A stretch of 42,129 bases of DNA. Origin: Clostridiales bacterium Firm_13 (GTDB lineage: Bacteria > Bacillota > Clostridia > Saccharofermentanales > Saccharofermentanaceae). The stretch lies in NCBI GenBank assembly GCA_001603035.1, contig LVAS01000048.1, forward strand, positions 1 through 42,129. The letters run 5' to 3'. The notes below the pieces were generated by a model. The model ran no database searches, was not told the DNA's origin, and saw nothing but the letters and a program-made list of their open reading frames with translations. Below, piece after piece: positions 23,529 to 31,443 of this stretch. The first letter of the stretch is position 1; each line of letters begins with the position of its first letter. Made by a program: the position numbers and the translations under genes.

Positions 23529-26054
23529 ATGCAGGATTTCGAAAAACTGGGCGTCTTTTATCTCGGAAAAGAAACGGATACGGATACCCGCAAACGGAGC
23601 GATCGATATCTTCTCTATGATTCCCGGGATCTCACAACGCACGCGGTCTGCGTCGGCATGACCGGCAGCGGCAAGACGGGGCTTTGCATTGACGTCATCG
23701 AGGAAGCCGCCATCGACGGCATCCCCGCAATTGTGATTGATCCCAAGGGCGATATGACAAATCTCGCCCTCTCGTTCCCGGATCTCTCCGGCCCCGCTCT
23801 CGAGCCGTGGGTGAACGCCGAAGAAGCCGCCAAGAAAGCCCAGACCGTCGCGGAGTATGCGGCGGCACAGGCGGACTTGTGGATCAAAGGCCAGGCGGAG
23901 TGGGAGCAGGACAAGAGCCGTATTCTCCGCATGCGCGAAAACGCCGAGATCGAGATCTATACGCCGGGCAGCACCGCGGGCAAGCCGCTCTCCCTCGTCG
24001 ATCTTTTCGGCGTTCCGCCCGAATCGATTCTCGGAGATCCCGAAAGTCTGGGAGAACACGTCTCCGGCGCCGCTTCATCTCTTCTGGGTCTTCTCGGAAT
24101 AGATTCGGATCCGCTTCAAAGCCGGGAGCACATTCTGATCTCCAATATCCTCATGTCTTCTTGGAATGAGAGAAAGAGCCTTGATCTCGCGGCCCTAATC
24201 GGCCTCATTCAACGGCCTTCCTTTACGTCGATCGGGGTCATGCCGCTCGACTCGTTCTATCCCGAAAAAGACCGTACGGCACTTGCGCTTTCTCTGAATA
24301 ATCTTCTCGCGTCGCCCACATTTTCCGTATGGATGCAGGGAGAGCCGCTCTCGATCGACTCCCTCCTTTATACCCCGTCCGGGAAGCCGCGGATCTCGAT
24401 TCTCTCGATCGGTCATCTTCGGGATACGGAGCGCATGTTCTTTGTCTCGCTTCTCCTGAATAAGACCGTCTCTTGGATGCGTTCGCAGTCCGGAACGTCA
24501 AGCCTTCGCGCAATTCTCTATATGGATGAGATCTTTGGCTTCTTCCCGCCGATTGCCAATCCGCCGACCAAGCAGCCTCTGCTTACGCTTCTAAAGCAAG
24601 CTCGCGCGTTCGGTCTCGGCGTTATGTTGACGACGCAAAACCCCGGAGATCTCGATTACAAGGGGCTTTCCAACATCGGAACTTGGTTTGTCGGACGTCT
24701 TCAAACAGAAAGAGACAGAGAAAAGCTCCTGGACGGACTCGTCGGCGCGGGGCAAGCGGGAGGCACATCTCTCGACAGAGGAGAACTCGGGAAGCTTCTG
24801 GCCTCTCTCGAGAATCGTATCTTCCTGATGCAGAATACACACGAGGACGGCCCCGTACTTTTCGAGACAAGATGGTGTCTCTCCTATCTGCGCGGGCCGA
24901 TGACAAGGACGGAAATCCAGCGGTTAGGTGTCCCTGTCGCGACGCCCGCAGCGCCCGCGACGTCCCCTGTCGCCCCACCGTCTCCCGAACCGTCGGCGGA
25001 ACCGGTCACGGGATCTCCCGCGACTCTCCCTCCCGCGACCCCCTCCGCTCCGCCTCCCGCGCCCCCCGTCGTCTTGCCGGTAACGACCGTTTCCGGAACC
25101 AATTCTTCGACGGCGGCGCCTTCCGGAGTCCCCGGCGACATAAGACAAGTCTTCTTGCCGTACCGCGGTTCCTCCGAAGGAATTCTGTATCGTCCGGGAC
25201 TTGCGGGCGTTCTGTCGGTGCGTTTCTCAGATGCGACAAGCGGCCTCTCTTCCGACAAAAACGAGCTTCGCTTCGCCCCCTTCACCGACGCGTTAGTCCC
25301 TCTTGATTGGGACGCCGGAGAGAGCTTGACCATCCCGGCAGAAGAATTGTCTTCCGCGGGCGTCACGGGAGCGGCATTCCTTCCCGTTCCTTTGCAAGCG
25401 CAAAAGAAGACCTCTTATGCGGATTGGGAAAGGGATCTGTCCGATTTTGCCTATCGCAACACCACGCTCGATCTTTTCCGCTGCTCTCTTCTTAAGAAGA
25501 CCTCCTCGCCGGGCGAATCCGAGAAGGATTTCCGTATCCGTCTTGCGCAGGAGAATCGCGAGGGACGCGACGAAGAAGTCGACAAATTAAGAAAAGTCTA
25601 CGCCGCCAAAATCGCGACTCTCAACGAACGTATCCGCAAAGCGGAGCAGGCGGTCGACCGAGAGAAGAAGCAAGCGGATGACGCCAAAATGCAGACGGCC
25701 ATCTCTCTCGGATCGACCGTTCTCGGCGCTCTTCTCGGCCGCAAGGCGATCAGCACCGGAAGTCTCGGGAAAGCCGCCACAACCGCGCGCGGGATCAGCC
25801 GCAGCGTCAAGCAATCCTCCGACGTCAAGAGATCCGAAGAAACCGTCGAAGTATATCAGACACAGGTGACGGAGTTAGAGGCGGAACTCGGCGACGAGAT
25901 CGCAAAACTCACCGCCGGAAGCGACGCGGCGACAAACGACATCACGCCGTTCACACTGCGTCCGCAGAAAAAAGATTGCTCCGTAAAGGCTTTGGTCTTC
26001 TGTTGGGAACCTGTTCGCGGAAAGGAGGACGGGAGTTTCGAAAAGGCGTGGTGA
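23529..26054 (+). CDS. HerA-like (DUF87/DUF853-type) AAA+ ATPase with proline-rich linker and coiled coil
   Basis: 841 residues from the ATG at 23529, chosen for GGAGGG five bases upstream; the open frame to 23370 has no start signal. Walker A GMTGSGKT is at 43-50, followed by IVIDPKGDMTNL (68-79), typical of HerA/FtsK-like motors. Walker B is ILYMDE (329-334) and a sensor-like MLTTQNPGDLD is near 366-376. Residues about 468-535 are an Ala/Pro-rich linker, followed by a separate C-terminal domain and charged coiled-coil segments (about 695-735 and 785-830). A DUF2161 nuclease-like gene follows by 15 bases. It may pump or remodel DNA; the role is unknown. The promoter may be TTGTGC-18-TACAAT (23428-23457), weak. 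Confidence 0.8.
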   Translation: MQDFEKLGVFYLGKETDTDTRKRSDRYLLYDSRDLTTHAVCVGMTGSGKTGLCIDVIEEAAIDGIPAIVIDPKGDMTNLALSFPDLSGPALEPWVNAEEAAKKAQTVAEYAAAQADLWIKGQAEWEQDKSRILRMRENAEIEIYTPGSTAGKPLSLVDLFGVPPESILGDPESLGEHVSGAASSLLGLLGIDSDPLQSREHILISNILMSSWNERKSLDLAALIGLIQRPSFTSIGVMPLDSFYPEKDRTALALSLNNLLASPTFSVWMQGEPLSIDSLLYTPSGKPRISILSIGHLRDTERMFFVSLLLNKTVSWMRSQSGTSSLRAILYMDEIFGFFPPIANPPTKQPLLTLLKQARAFGLGVMLTTQNPGDLDYKGLSNIGTWFVGRLQTERDREKLLDGLVGAGQAGGTSLDRGELGKLLASLENRIFLMQNTHEDGPVLFETRWCLSYLRGPMTRTEIQRLGVPVATPAAPATSPVAPPSPEPSAEPVTGSPATLPPATPSAPPPAPPVVLPVTTVSGTNSSTAAPSGVPGDIRQVFLPYRGSSEGILYRPGLAGVLSVRFSDATSGLSSDKNELRFAPFTDALVPLDWDAGESLTIPAEELSSAGVTGAAFLPVPLQAQKKTSYADWERDLSDFAYRNTTLDLFRCSLLKKTSSPGESEKDFRIRLAQENREGRDEEVDKLRKVYAAKIATLNERIRKAEQAVDREKKQADDAKMQTAISLGSTVLGALLGRKAISTGSLGKAATTARGISRSVKQSSDVKRSEETVEVYQTQVTELEAELGDEIAKLTAGSDAATNDITPFTLRPQKKDCSVKALVFCWEPVRGKEDGSFEKAW

Positions 26055-26069
26055 CGCCTTGTCCCTTCC

Positions 26070-26858
26070 GTGCATACCGTGGAAACGATCCGTCTCGAAA
26101 AAGACCTCTGTGAACCCCTTCGAAATTTCTGGATCGCGCGCGGATTTGACGTGCGTTCCGAAGTCAACGGCTGTGACATGGTCGCCTCCCGCGACGACCT
26201 TTTCGTCGTTATCGAAATGAAGCGGCATCTTTCTTTTGATCTTCTCGCGCAGGCGGTCGATCGCCAGCGATTCGCGGACCACGTCTATGTGGCCGTGCCC
26301 AAGCCGGATCCGTTTCGTGAGGATAAGACCTGGAAGGAGAAGCTTCGCGTTCTGCGACGTCTGGGGCTCGGCCTTCTTCTTGTGTCGAAGTCGGGCGATG
26401 TCCTTTTCGCGGAGGAAGCGCTCCTTCCGATGACGCCGTCGGAGATCAGCCTGTCTTCCCCCAAAAGAAAGTCGCTCGAAGCGGAATTCAGAAAGCGCAG
26501 CCTCGATCTCAACGTCGGCGGAACCCGAGGAGTTCCTCTTGTCACCGCCTATCGGGAAACGGCGCTCCGAATCGCGCATATTCTTCGCGCGAAAGAACCG
26601 CTGTCGCAGAAGGAACTTCGCGAACACGGCGCCGACAAGAAGAAGACATCCGGCATTCTGACCGCGAATCATTACGGATGGTTTGCGCGAGACGAGGCGA
26701 AAAAATACCGGTTAACCGCGGCGGGACATGACGCGCTCCTGCAATACGCGGACCTTGTTCGAACGTTTCCTTCTGTCACGTCGGAGATCCTCCCGCAAGG
26801 GGGAGCGTCTCCCAAGGGCGAGATCTCCCCGGTCAGCGATCGAGGGACTTCCCCGTGA
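26070..26858 (+). CDS. DUF2161 family PD-(D/E)XK nuclease-like protein with C-terminal winged helix
   Basis: 262 residues starting with GTG at 26070, the first possible start after an in-frame stop shared with the upstream gene's TGA; an alternative GTG lies at 26079. Residues 20-55 carry the PD-(D/E)XK core: G34-C-D36 followed by E49-x-K51 in VVIEMKRH, with a later QAVDRQRF helix. About 168-225 look like a winged helix (LSQKELREHGADKKKTSGIL). The family is listed as a putative phosphodiesterase/nuclease. No ribosome site is visible; a GGCGT/ACGCC hairpin (26045-26058) overlaps the upstream stop, so coupling to the HerA-like gene is likely. The last 26 bases overlap the convergent flavoprotein gene. 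Confidence 0.78.
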   Translation: MHTVETIRLEKDLCEPLRNFWIARGFDVRSEVNGCDMVASRDDLFVVIEMKRHLSFDLLAQAVDRQRFADHVYVAVPKPDPFREDKTWKEKLRVLRRLGLGLLLVSKSGDVLFAEEALLPMTPSEISLSSPKRKSLEAEFRKRSLDLNVGGTRGVPLVTAYRETALRIAHILRAKEPLSQKELREHGADKKKTSGILTANHYGWFARDEAKKYRLTAAGHDALLQYADLVRTFPSVTSEILPQGGASPKGEISPVSDRGTSP

Positions 26859-27303
26859 TCGCGTCAACGGAAAGGCGCAAGACCGTCGTCACGCGGACCA
26901 CAGTTTCGTCAAAGACAAAAGACTCCGCCGCGCTGTATTGACGCATCACGGCGGTGAGTCCGCGGATCTTCTCTCCGTCGGGAACGATCTCGATGCGGCC
27001 TTTGCCGCAAACACTCTCATACGCCATCGAATAGTCGCAGGCTAAATCCCCTTCGATCAGGCGCGTCGTCGCAGTCATCGCGAACGCCGCCTGCGGATTC
27101 TTGCGAAGTAAATCAATCTTTGTGCCTATCCCCGCCGAGTGAAAGTAAATCGTCCATTTACCGTCTTCTTCCTCAAATCCGAAATTCATCGGGATTATAT
27201 AAGGCGTGTCACCGTCGCAAAGCGCGAGATTTAGGTGTGTACAAGCCTGCATAATCCGCCGAATCTGAGACGGGTCCGTGATCTCTCTGTCTTTTCTTCG
27301 CAT
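26833..27303 (-). CDS. Pyridoxamine 5'-phosphate oxidase-family flavoprotein (NimA-like)
   Basis: 156 residues. It has the split-barrel FMN-binding fold of the PNPOx family: MRRKDREI start, ACTHLNLALCDGDTPYIIPM strand region and FHSAGIGTKIDLLRKNP, close to the 5-nitroimidazole reductase (NimA) and general stress FMN proteins. The real substrate is unknown; such proteins are common in anaerobes and do not by themselves show drug resistance. Its 3' end overlaps the DUF2161 gene convergently by 26 bases, and the QueG-like gene lies 23 bases upstream on the same strand. Confidence 0.85.
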   Translation of the reverse strand: MRRKDREITDPSQIRRIMQACTHLNLALCDGDTPYIIPMNFGFEEEDGKWTIYFHSAGIGTKIDLLRKNPQAAFAMTATTRLIEGDLACDYSMAYESVCGKGRIEIVPDGEKIRGLTAVMRQYSAAESFVFDETVVRVTTVLRLSVDAITGKSLDR

Positions 27304-27326
27304 CGTCTCTTCCTCCCCTTGTCATG

Positions 27327-28283
27327 TTAGGGAAATTGTATCACAGATCCTTCCGCCCCCCCGCTTTCCGAGGATAGAAGAGCGGTCAAATTCCGCCTTA
27401 GCACGTCATAGTATCGGTCGAGGCCGAGGGTGAGAATCTTGTCCGTCGTCTCCGAAGACAAGGCCTTTAGAGGTACGCCGGCAAGAATTTGATCCGTCTC
27501 CGCCTTGGTAAATTCAGCGAGAATCGTTTCTGACCAGACACCGGCGTTCTCCGGACAACGTTCTTGGCAGCGAACACATCCGACAATCGCGTGATGCACG
27601 GAGGGCGCAAGAAACGCCGGCCATTCGCGTTCGGATTCGTTCCAATACGTAAGGCAGCGATCGACGTCGAGCGTTTCGCCGATATTCCCGATCGCCCCCG
27701 TCGGGCAGCTCCTTTGGCATACTCCGCAGCTCTTACATCGCGGAAGGAAAAGATCTTCCGCGATCTTTGTCTCCTCTTCGCAAGGCAGATCGCTCCCGAA
27801 AACCGTCAGGCGCAAAGCACTTCCCATTCCGGGAACATAAAGCAGGTGATTTCGTCCGTACTTTCCGAATCCGGCCGCGGCGCACAGCCGTTTCTTGGGA
27901 AGAACCAAAGGATACGTCCGGTACCCCGCCGCGTCAAAGCATGCGCGCGACAAGTCTTTCAGTCGGCACATATCCCGATCTCGGTTCGCGTAGATCGGCG
28001 GTAATAAGGTGAGAGCAAATCCCGCCTTCGTCTCCCACCGAATCAACCCAGGCGGAGACGGCATCGCGACAACAATCAGCGACTTAATCGCATCCTTTTT
28101 CCCGCCGAGTGAAAAAGAGAAGGCATCCCGAAACATTTCCTCGAATGCGGAAGAGTCGCTCTGTGCGGCGCACAAAGATGTAAATTCTCTCTCAAGATCC
28201 GGAAGAACACGGGCGGAGATCTGCGCCGCCGCGCCGGAGAGGGCGCGAACCCCATCCTCGAATTGTCGAAACGGTGCGAGCAT
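27327..28283 (-). CDS. Epoxyqueuosine reductase (QueG)-like double [4Fe-4S] protein
   Basis: 318 residues. Two ferredoxin-type cysteine sets, C183-C186-C189-C193 (CKSCGVCQRSCPTGA) and C236-C239-C243 (CVRCQERCPE, C210 probably completing it), follow a QueG-like N-terminal half with AGFGKYGRNHLLY at 137-149. QueG uses cobalamin and Fe-S clusters in the last step of queuosine synthesis. This protein is shorter than many QueG proteins and lacks the C-terminal HEAT repeat extension, so it may be one of the many paralogues of unknown substrate. AAGGAGGA precedes the ATG, and a TTGTTC-17-TATACT promoter lies upstream. Confidence 0.7.
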   Translation of the reverse strand: MLAPFRQFEDGVRALSGAAAQISARVLPDLEREFTSLCAAQSDSSAFEEMFRDAFSFSLGGKKDAIKSLIVVAMPSPPGLIRWETKAGFALTLLPPIYANRDRDMCRLKDLSRACFDAAGYRTYPLVLPKKRLCAAAGFGKYGRNHLLYVPGMGSALRLTVFGSDLPCEEETKIAEDLFLPRCKSCGVCQRSCPTGAIGNIGETLDVDRCLTYWNESEREWPAFLAPSVHHAIVGCVRCQERCPENAGVWSETILAEFTKAETDQILAGVPLKALSSETTDKILTLGLDRYYDVLRRNLTALLSSESGGAEGSVIQFP

Positions 28284-28319
28284 CCGCGACGTCCTCCTTG
28301 GAATTTTTCAGTCAGCGTC

Positions 28320-28348
28320 AGTATAGAGCGACGGCGAATCCGGAACAA
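28320..28348 (-). promoter_or_regulatory. Predicted promoter of the QueG-like / flavoprotein pair
   Basis: TTGTTC (28348-28343) and TATACT (28325-28320) on the minus strand with a 17-base spacer, divergent from the carotenoid promoter. Confidence 0.5.
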
Positions 28349-28369
28349 GTCTTTCCGACAACCTTCTCG

Positions 28370-28398
28370 TTTACGGAGTGTATAGAATCAGATATAAT
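28370..28398 (+). promoter_or_regulatory. Predicted promoter of the carotenoid / prenol kinase operon
   Basis: TTTACG (28370-28375) and TATAAT (28393-28398) with a 17-base spacer. About 58 bases of leader precede the desaturase ATG, including an AGAAG(TTTTC)CTTCT hairpin. No regulator site recognised. Confidence 0.7.
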
Positions 28399-28462
28399 TT
28401 GGCTATAAGAAGTTTTCCTTCTTTTCTGTGCCCTGCCACAAATAACGGTCGGAGGTGTTTAT

Positions 28463-29959
28463 ATGAAGAAGGTTATTATAATCGGAGCCGGCGTCAGCGG
28501 CCTTGCCGCCGCCGCGCGTCTTTCTCATGCCGGGTTTAAAGTCGAGATTCTCGAGAAGAATTCCGTGCCCGGCGGCCGGATGGGACTTATTCAAAAGGAC
28601 GGATTCTCCTTTGATCTCGGACCTACGATCGTCATGATGCCGGACGTTTATCGCGAGGTGTTTTCCTTCTGCGGAAAGAATCCTGACGACTACATTCCGA
28701 TGCGGCGCCTCGATCCGATTTATAACGTCTATTTCCCGGACGGCGAGGTTCACCGGGCTTCGTCCGAGCTTTCCGATCTTATCGGGACACTCGAACGCGT
28801 CGGGCAGGATCAGACGGCCGGGTATCTGTCTTATCTCGCCGACGTTTATAAGCGCTATCTTATCGCGAAGGACAATTTTATCGAGAAGACTTTCGATAAG
28901 CCGACGGACTTCTATAATCCTCGCACACTTGCGGCGGGGCTCAAGCTCAAGACGTTCAGCACGGCGTACGACTCGATCGGGCGCTTTGTCGATGACGAAC
29001 GCTTGAAGGAACTCCTTAGTTTTCAGACACTCTATATCGGTGTTTCCCCCTATAACGGGCCTTCGATCTACACGATTATTCCGATGATCGAGTTGATCTA
29101 CGGAGTCTTTCTTATCGAGGGCGGAATGTACTCGATGGCACGCGGCATGGAACGGTTGATCCGAGAGGAAGGCGGAGAGATCCGTTACGGCGCGAGCGTC
29201 GACGAGATCCTGATTGAAGAGGGGCGAGCCGTCGGCGTGCGCGTCGGTGAGGATCGCATCCCCGCCGACTTTGTCATCTCGACAGCGGACTTCCCCTATG
29301 CCGTCGATTCCCTTCTGCCGAAGGGTTTTCGCCAGGGAAAATACGAGAAGAAGAACATCCGGCAGAAGAAATATTCGTGTTCTTGCCTTCTTTACTATCT
29401 CGGGTTGGACAAGAAGGATTTCCCGGGTCTAACCGTTCATAATCTGGCCTTTTCGGGCGATTTCAAAGGCAATTTGGACGACATTTTCGCCGGCCGATTT
29501 CCCGCGGATCCGTCGATCTACGTCTATGCTCCGGGCAAAGAGATCGACGGCCTTGCCCCCGACGGTTGCCTCGGCCTTTACGTTTTAGTTCCGGTCCCGA
29601 ATCGAAAGGACGGCTCGATCGATTGGGAAGATCCCGCCGTACTTGCGTCCTATCGCAAGAGGGTTTTCGACAAAGTTCGTCAAATCCTTCCCCTTAACGA
29701 TTTTGAGCGGCACGTGATCTCCGAGACCGTTTATACGCCTCTCGATTTTGAAAAGGATTTCAACGCATTTTTCGGAGCGACATTCGGCCTGCGCCCGACG
29801 CTCACCCAAAGCAATCACTTGCGTCCCCAGACGCGGGCGCGCAAATGCAAAGGGCTCTATTTTGCCGGGAGCAGCAACCACCCCGGTGCCGGAGTGCCGA
29901 TTGTCCTTACAGGCGCCAAAATAACGGCGGAAAAGGTGATCGAAGATGCAGCCCTTTGA
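28463..29959 (+). CDS. CrtI/CrtN-type carotenoid desaturase
   Basis: A 498-residue FAD-dependent amine oxidase-fold enzyme with the N-terminal dinucleotide site GAGVSG (8-13), the following PGGRMG, DLGPTIVMMP, and the C-terminal carotenoid-desaturase signature region FAGSSNHPGAGVPIVLTGAK. Length is typical of bacterial phytoene (CrtI) and dehydrosqualene (CrtN) desaturases. Which of C40 phytoene or C30 dehydrosqualene is the substrate cannot be told by eye; Bacillota often make C30. It would act at the membrane. GGAGGTGTTTAT precedes the ATG. It is the first gene of four; its stop overlaps the synthase start by 14 bases. Confidence 0.92.
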   Translation: MKKVIIIGAGVSGLAAAARLSHAGFKVEILEKNSVPGGRMGLIQKDGFSFDLGPTIVMMPDVYREVFSFCGKNPDDYIPMRRLDPIYNVYFPDGEVHRASSELSDLIGTLERVGQDQTAGYLSYLADVYKRYLIAKDNFIEKTFDKPTDFYNPRTLAAGLKLKTFSTAYDSIGRFVDDERLKELLSFQTLYIGVSPYNGPSIYTIIPMIELIYGVFLIEGGMYSMARGMERLIREEGGEIRYGASVDEILIEEGRAVGVRVGEDRIPADFVISTADFPYAVDSLLPKGFRQGKYEKKNIRQKKYSCSCLLYYLGLDKKDFPGLTVHNLAFSGDFKGNLDDIFAGRFPADPSIYVYAPGKEIDGLAPDGCLGLYVLVPVPNRKDGSIDWEDPAVLASYRKRVFDKVRQILPLNDFERHVISETVYTPLDFEKDFNAFFGATFGLRPTLTQSNHLRPQTRARKCKGLYFAGSSNHPGAGVPIVLTGAKITAEKVIEDAAL

Positions 29960-30782
29960 CTCGCTGATTGACAGACGGATCATCCGCAAGAATTCCAGCA
30001 CTTTCTATGCTGCGTTTCGACATCTTCCCGCCGCCAAAGCCGACGCCGTTTTTGCCGTATACGCCTTCTGCCGATTTGCCGACGACGCCGTTGACAACGG
30101 TACCGGCGAACTCCCGCAAATCCGCGAAGAGCTTTTGCGGTTCGAGCGGGGAGAGATTCCGAATCGCCCTTTCTGGCGACGACTCGCCGTCGCTTTTCGG
30201 CGATTTCCGATGCGTCTCGAGCCTTTTTTCCTCATGCTCGAAGGGCAGGAATCCGACGCGGATTTCCGCCAACCGGCAACGCTGAACGCACTTCTTCGTT
30301 ACTGCTATCTTGTCGCAAGTTCCGTCGGACTTATGCTTTTGCCGATTCTTTCGGACGGTGTTTCGCAGGAGTTGGAAGAGGCGGCGGTGGATCTTGGCAT
30401 CGGTATGCAGATAACGAATATCCTTCGCGATGTCGGCGAGGATTATCGAATCGGCCGCATCTATCTCCCGGAAGACATCATGCGGCAATACGGGTATACG
30501 CAAAGGGATCTGTCGAACGGCAGCGTCAATCCCGCCTTCATCGCGCTTTGGGAATCGCTCGCGCGTCTGGCGGAAGAGCATTACGATCGCTTTCTCGCGA
30601 AAGTTCCTCTTTTCGCCGCCGATTCGCAGCAACTTGTCTCCCTCGCCGGTCTTTATTACCGAAAGATTCTGGACGCGGTCCGGGCAAACAATTATGATGT
30701 GTTTACTCGCCGCGCTTTCGTATCCGCCCGCGAGAAAGTGAAATTGCGCTTCTCCGCGCCGGTCAGAAAGGAATCCTTATGA
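29946..30782 (+). CDS. Squalene/phytoene synthase family (CrtB/CrtM-type)
   Basis: A 278-residue trans-isoprenyl head-to-head synthase. The two aspartate-rich motifs that bind Mg-diphosphate are DDAVDN (46-51) and RDVGEDYRIG (161-170, preceded by NIL), and RIYLPEDIMRQYG is also conserved. It joins two prenyl diphosphates (farnesyl or geranylgeranyl) to give dehydrosqualene or phytoene for the upstream desaturase. It overlaps the desaturase by 14 bases and the downstream kinase-like gene by four (ATGA), indicating coupled translation. The residue differences between CrtM and CrtB are not clear enough for me to choose. Confidence 0.93.
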   Translation: MQPFDSLIDRRIIRKNSSTFYAAFRHLPAAKADAVFAVYAFCRFADDAVDNGTGELPQIREELLRFERGEIPNRPFWRRLAVAFRRFPMRLEPFFLMLEGQESDADFRQPATLNALLRYCYLVASSVGLMLLPILSDGVSQELEEAAVDLGIGMQITNILRDVGEDYRIGRIYLPEDIMRQYGYTQRDLSNGSVNPAFIALWESLARLAEEHYDRFLAKVPLFAADSQQLVSLAGLYYRKILDAVRANNYDVFTRRAFVSAREKVKLRFSAPVRKESL

Positions 30783-31435
30783 TCAACATTCTTGGAATTG
30801 TCGTCTCGTTCCTTTATGTGTTTCTGATCCTGTTTTTGGCTCGGTTCGTCGAGAAATTCGGCAAGGAGATCAGCCGGAAATTTGTTCATATTCTTTCGTC
30901 GAACTGGTGGTTTATCGGCATGTTTCTCTTCGATAACGCACTTCTCGCCGCGATTCCACCGGCCGTATTTATCCTTCTCAATTATCTATCGTATCGGAAG
31001 AATTTATTCGGAAGTATGGAGAGAGGCGAGAAAGAAAAGAAGGATCTCGGCACAGTATACTACGCGATCTCTCTTTTCATCCTTTCCCTTTTGACGCTTG
31101 GCCGCGGACTTCCCGCCGCCTATATCGGCGCCGCCGGAATTCTGACGATGGGATATGCCGACGGGCTTGCCGCCGTTTTGGGGCAGGCGATCCGTTCGCC
31201 GAGGCTTCCCTTTTCTCACAAGACCGTAAGCGGAACCGTTGTCATGTTTGCGACAACTCTTCTTGTCCTTCTTGTCTTTACCTTTTTGGGGGGCGTTCCG
31301 TACGCAATTGCCGTCTCTGTCGGAGTCGCGCTGATCGCCACCGCCGTCGAACTCTTTACCCCGCTCGGACTTGACAACATAACGGTTCCTCTTGCGGTGT
31401 CCGGACTTTATTTTCTCGCGGAAAGATGGAGGTAA
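30779..31435 (+). CDS. Phytol/dolichol kinase-like integral membrane protein (VTE5/SEC59 family)
   Basis: 218 residues, with about six or seven hydrophobic helices. Family landmarks of the CTP-dependent polyprenol kinases and phosphatidate cytidylyltransferases are present: SRKFVHIL (near 38-45), LGTVYYA, MGYADGLAAVLGQ, KTVSGTVVMF and ELFTPLGLDN near the end. VTE5-type proteins phosphorylate phytol and SEC59-type dolichol. Here it sits between a prenyl-diphosphate-consuming synthase and a DUF92 protein, so I infer a prenol (farnesol or geranylgeraniol) kinase making prenyl phosphate. A diacylglycerol-kinase-like role is the alternative. The ATG overlaps the upstream stop (ATGA). Confidence 0.8.
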   Translation: MINILGIVVSFLYVFLILFLARFVEKFGKEISRKFVHILSSNWWFIGMFLFDNALLAAIPPAVFILLNYLSYRKNLFGSMERGEKEKKDLGTVYYAISLFILSLLTLGRGLPAAYIGAAGILTMGYADGLAAVLGQAIRSPRLPFSHKTVSGTVVMFATTLLVLLVFTFLGGVPYAIAVSVGVALIATAVELFTPLGLDNITVPLAVSGLYFLAERWR

Positions 31436-31443
31436 CAGACAAA

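Noticed and set aside
28284-28462. Possible riboswitch in the leader of the carotenoid operon
   Set aside because: Only a small hairpin is present and no known aptamer pieces or terminator could be found.
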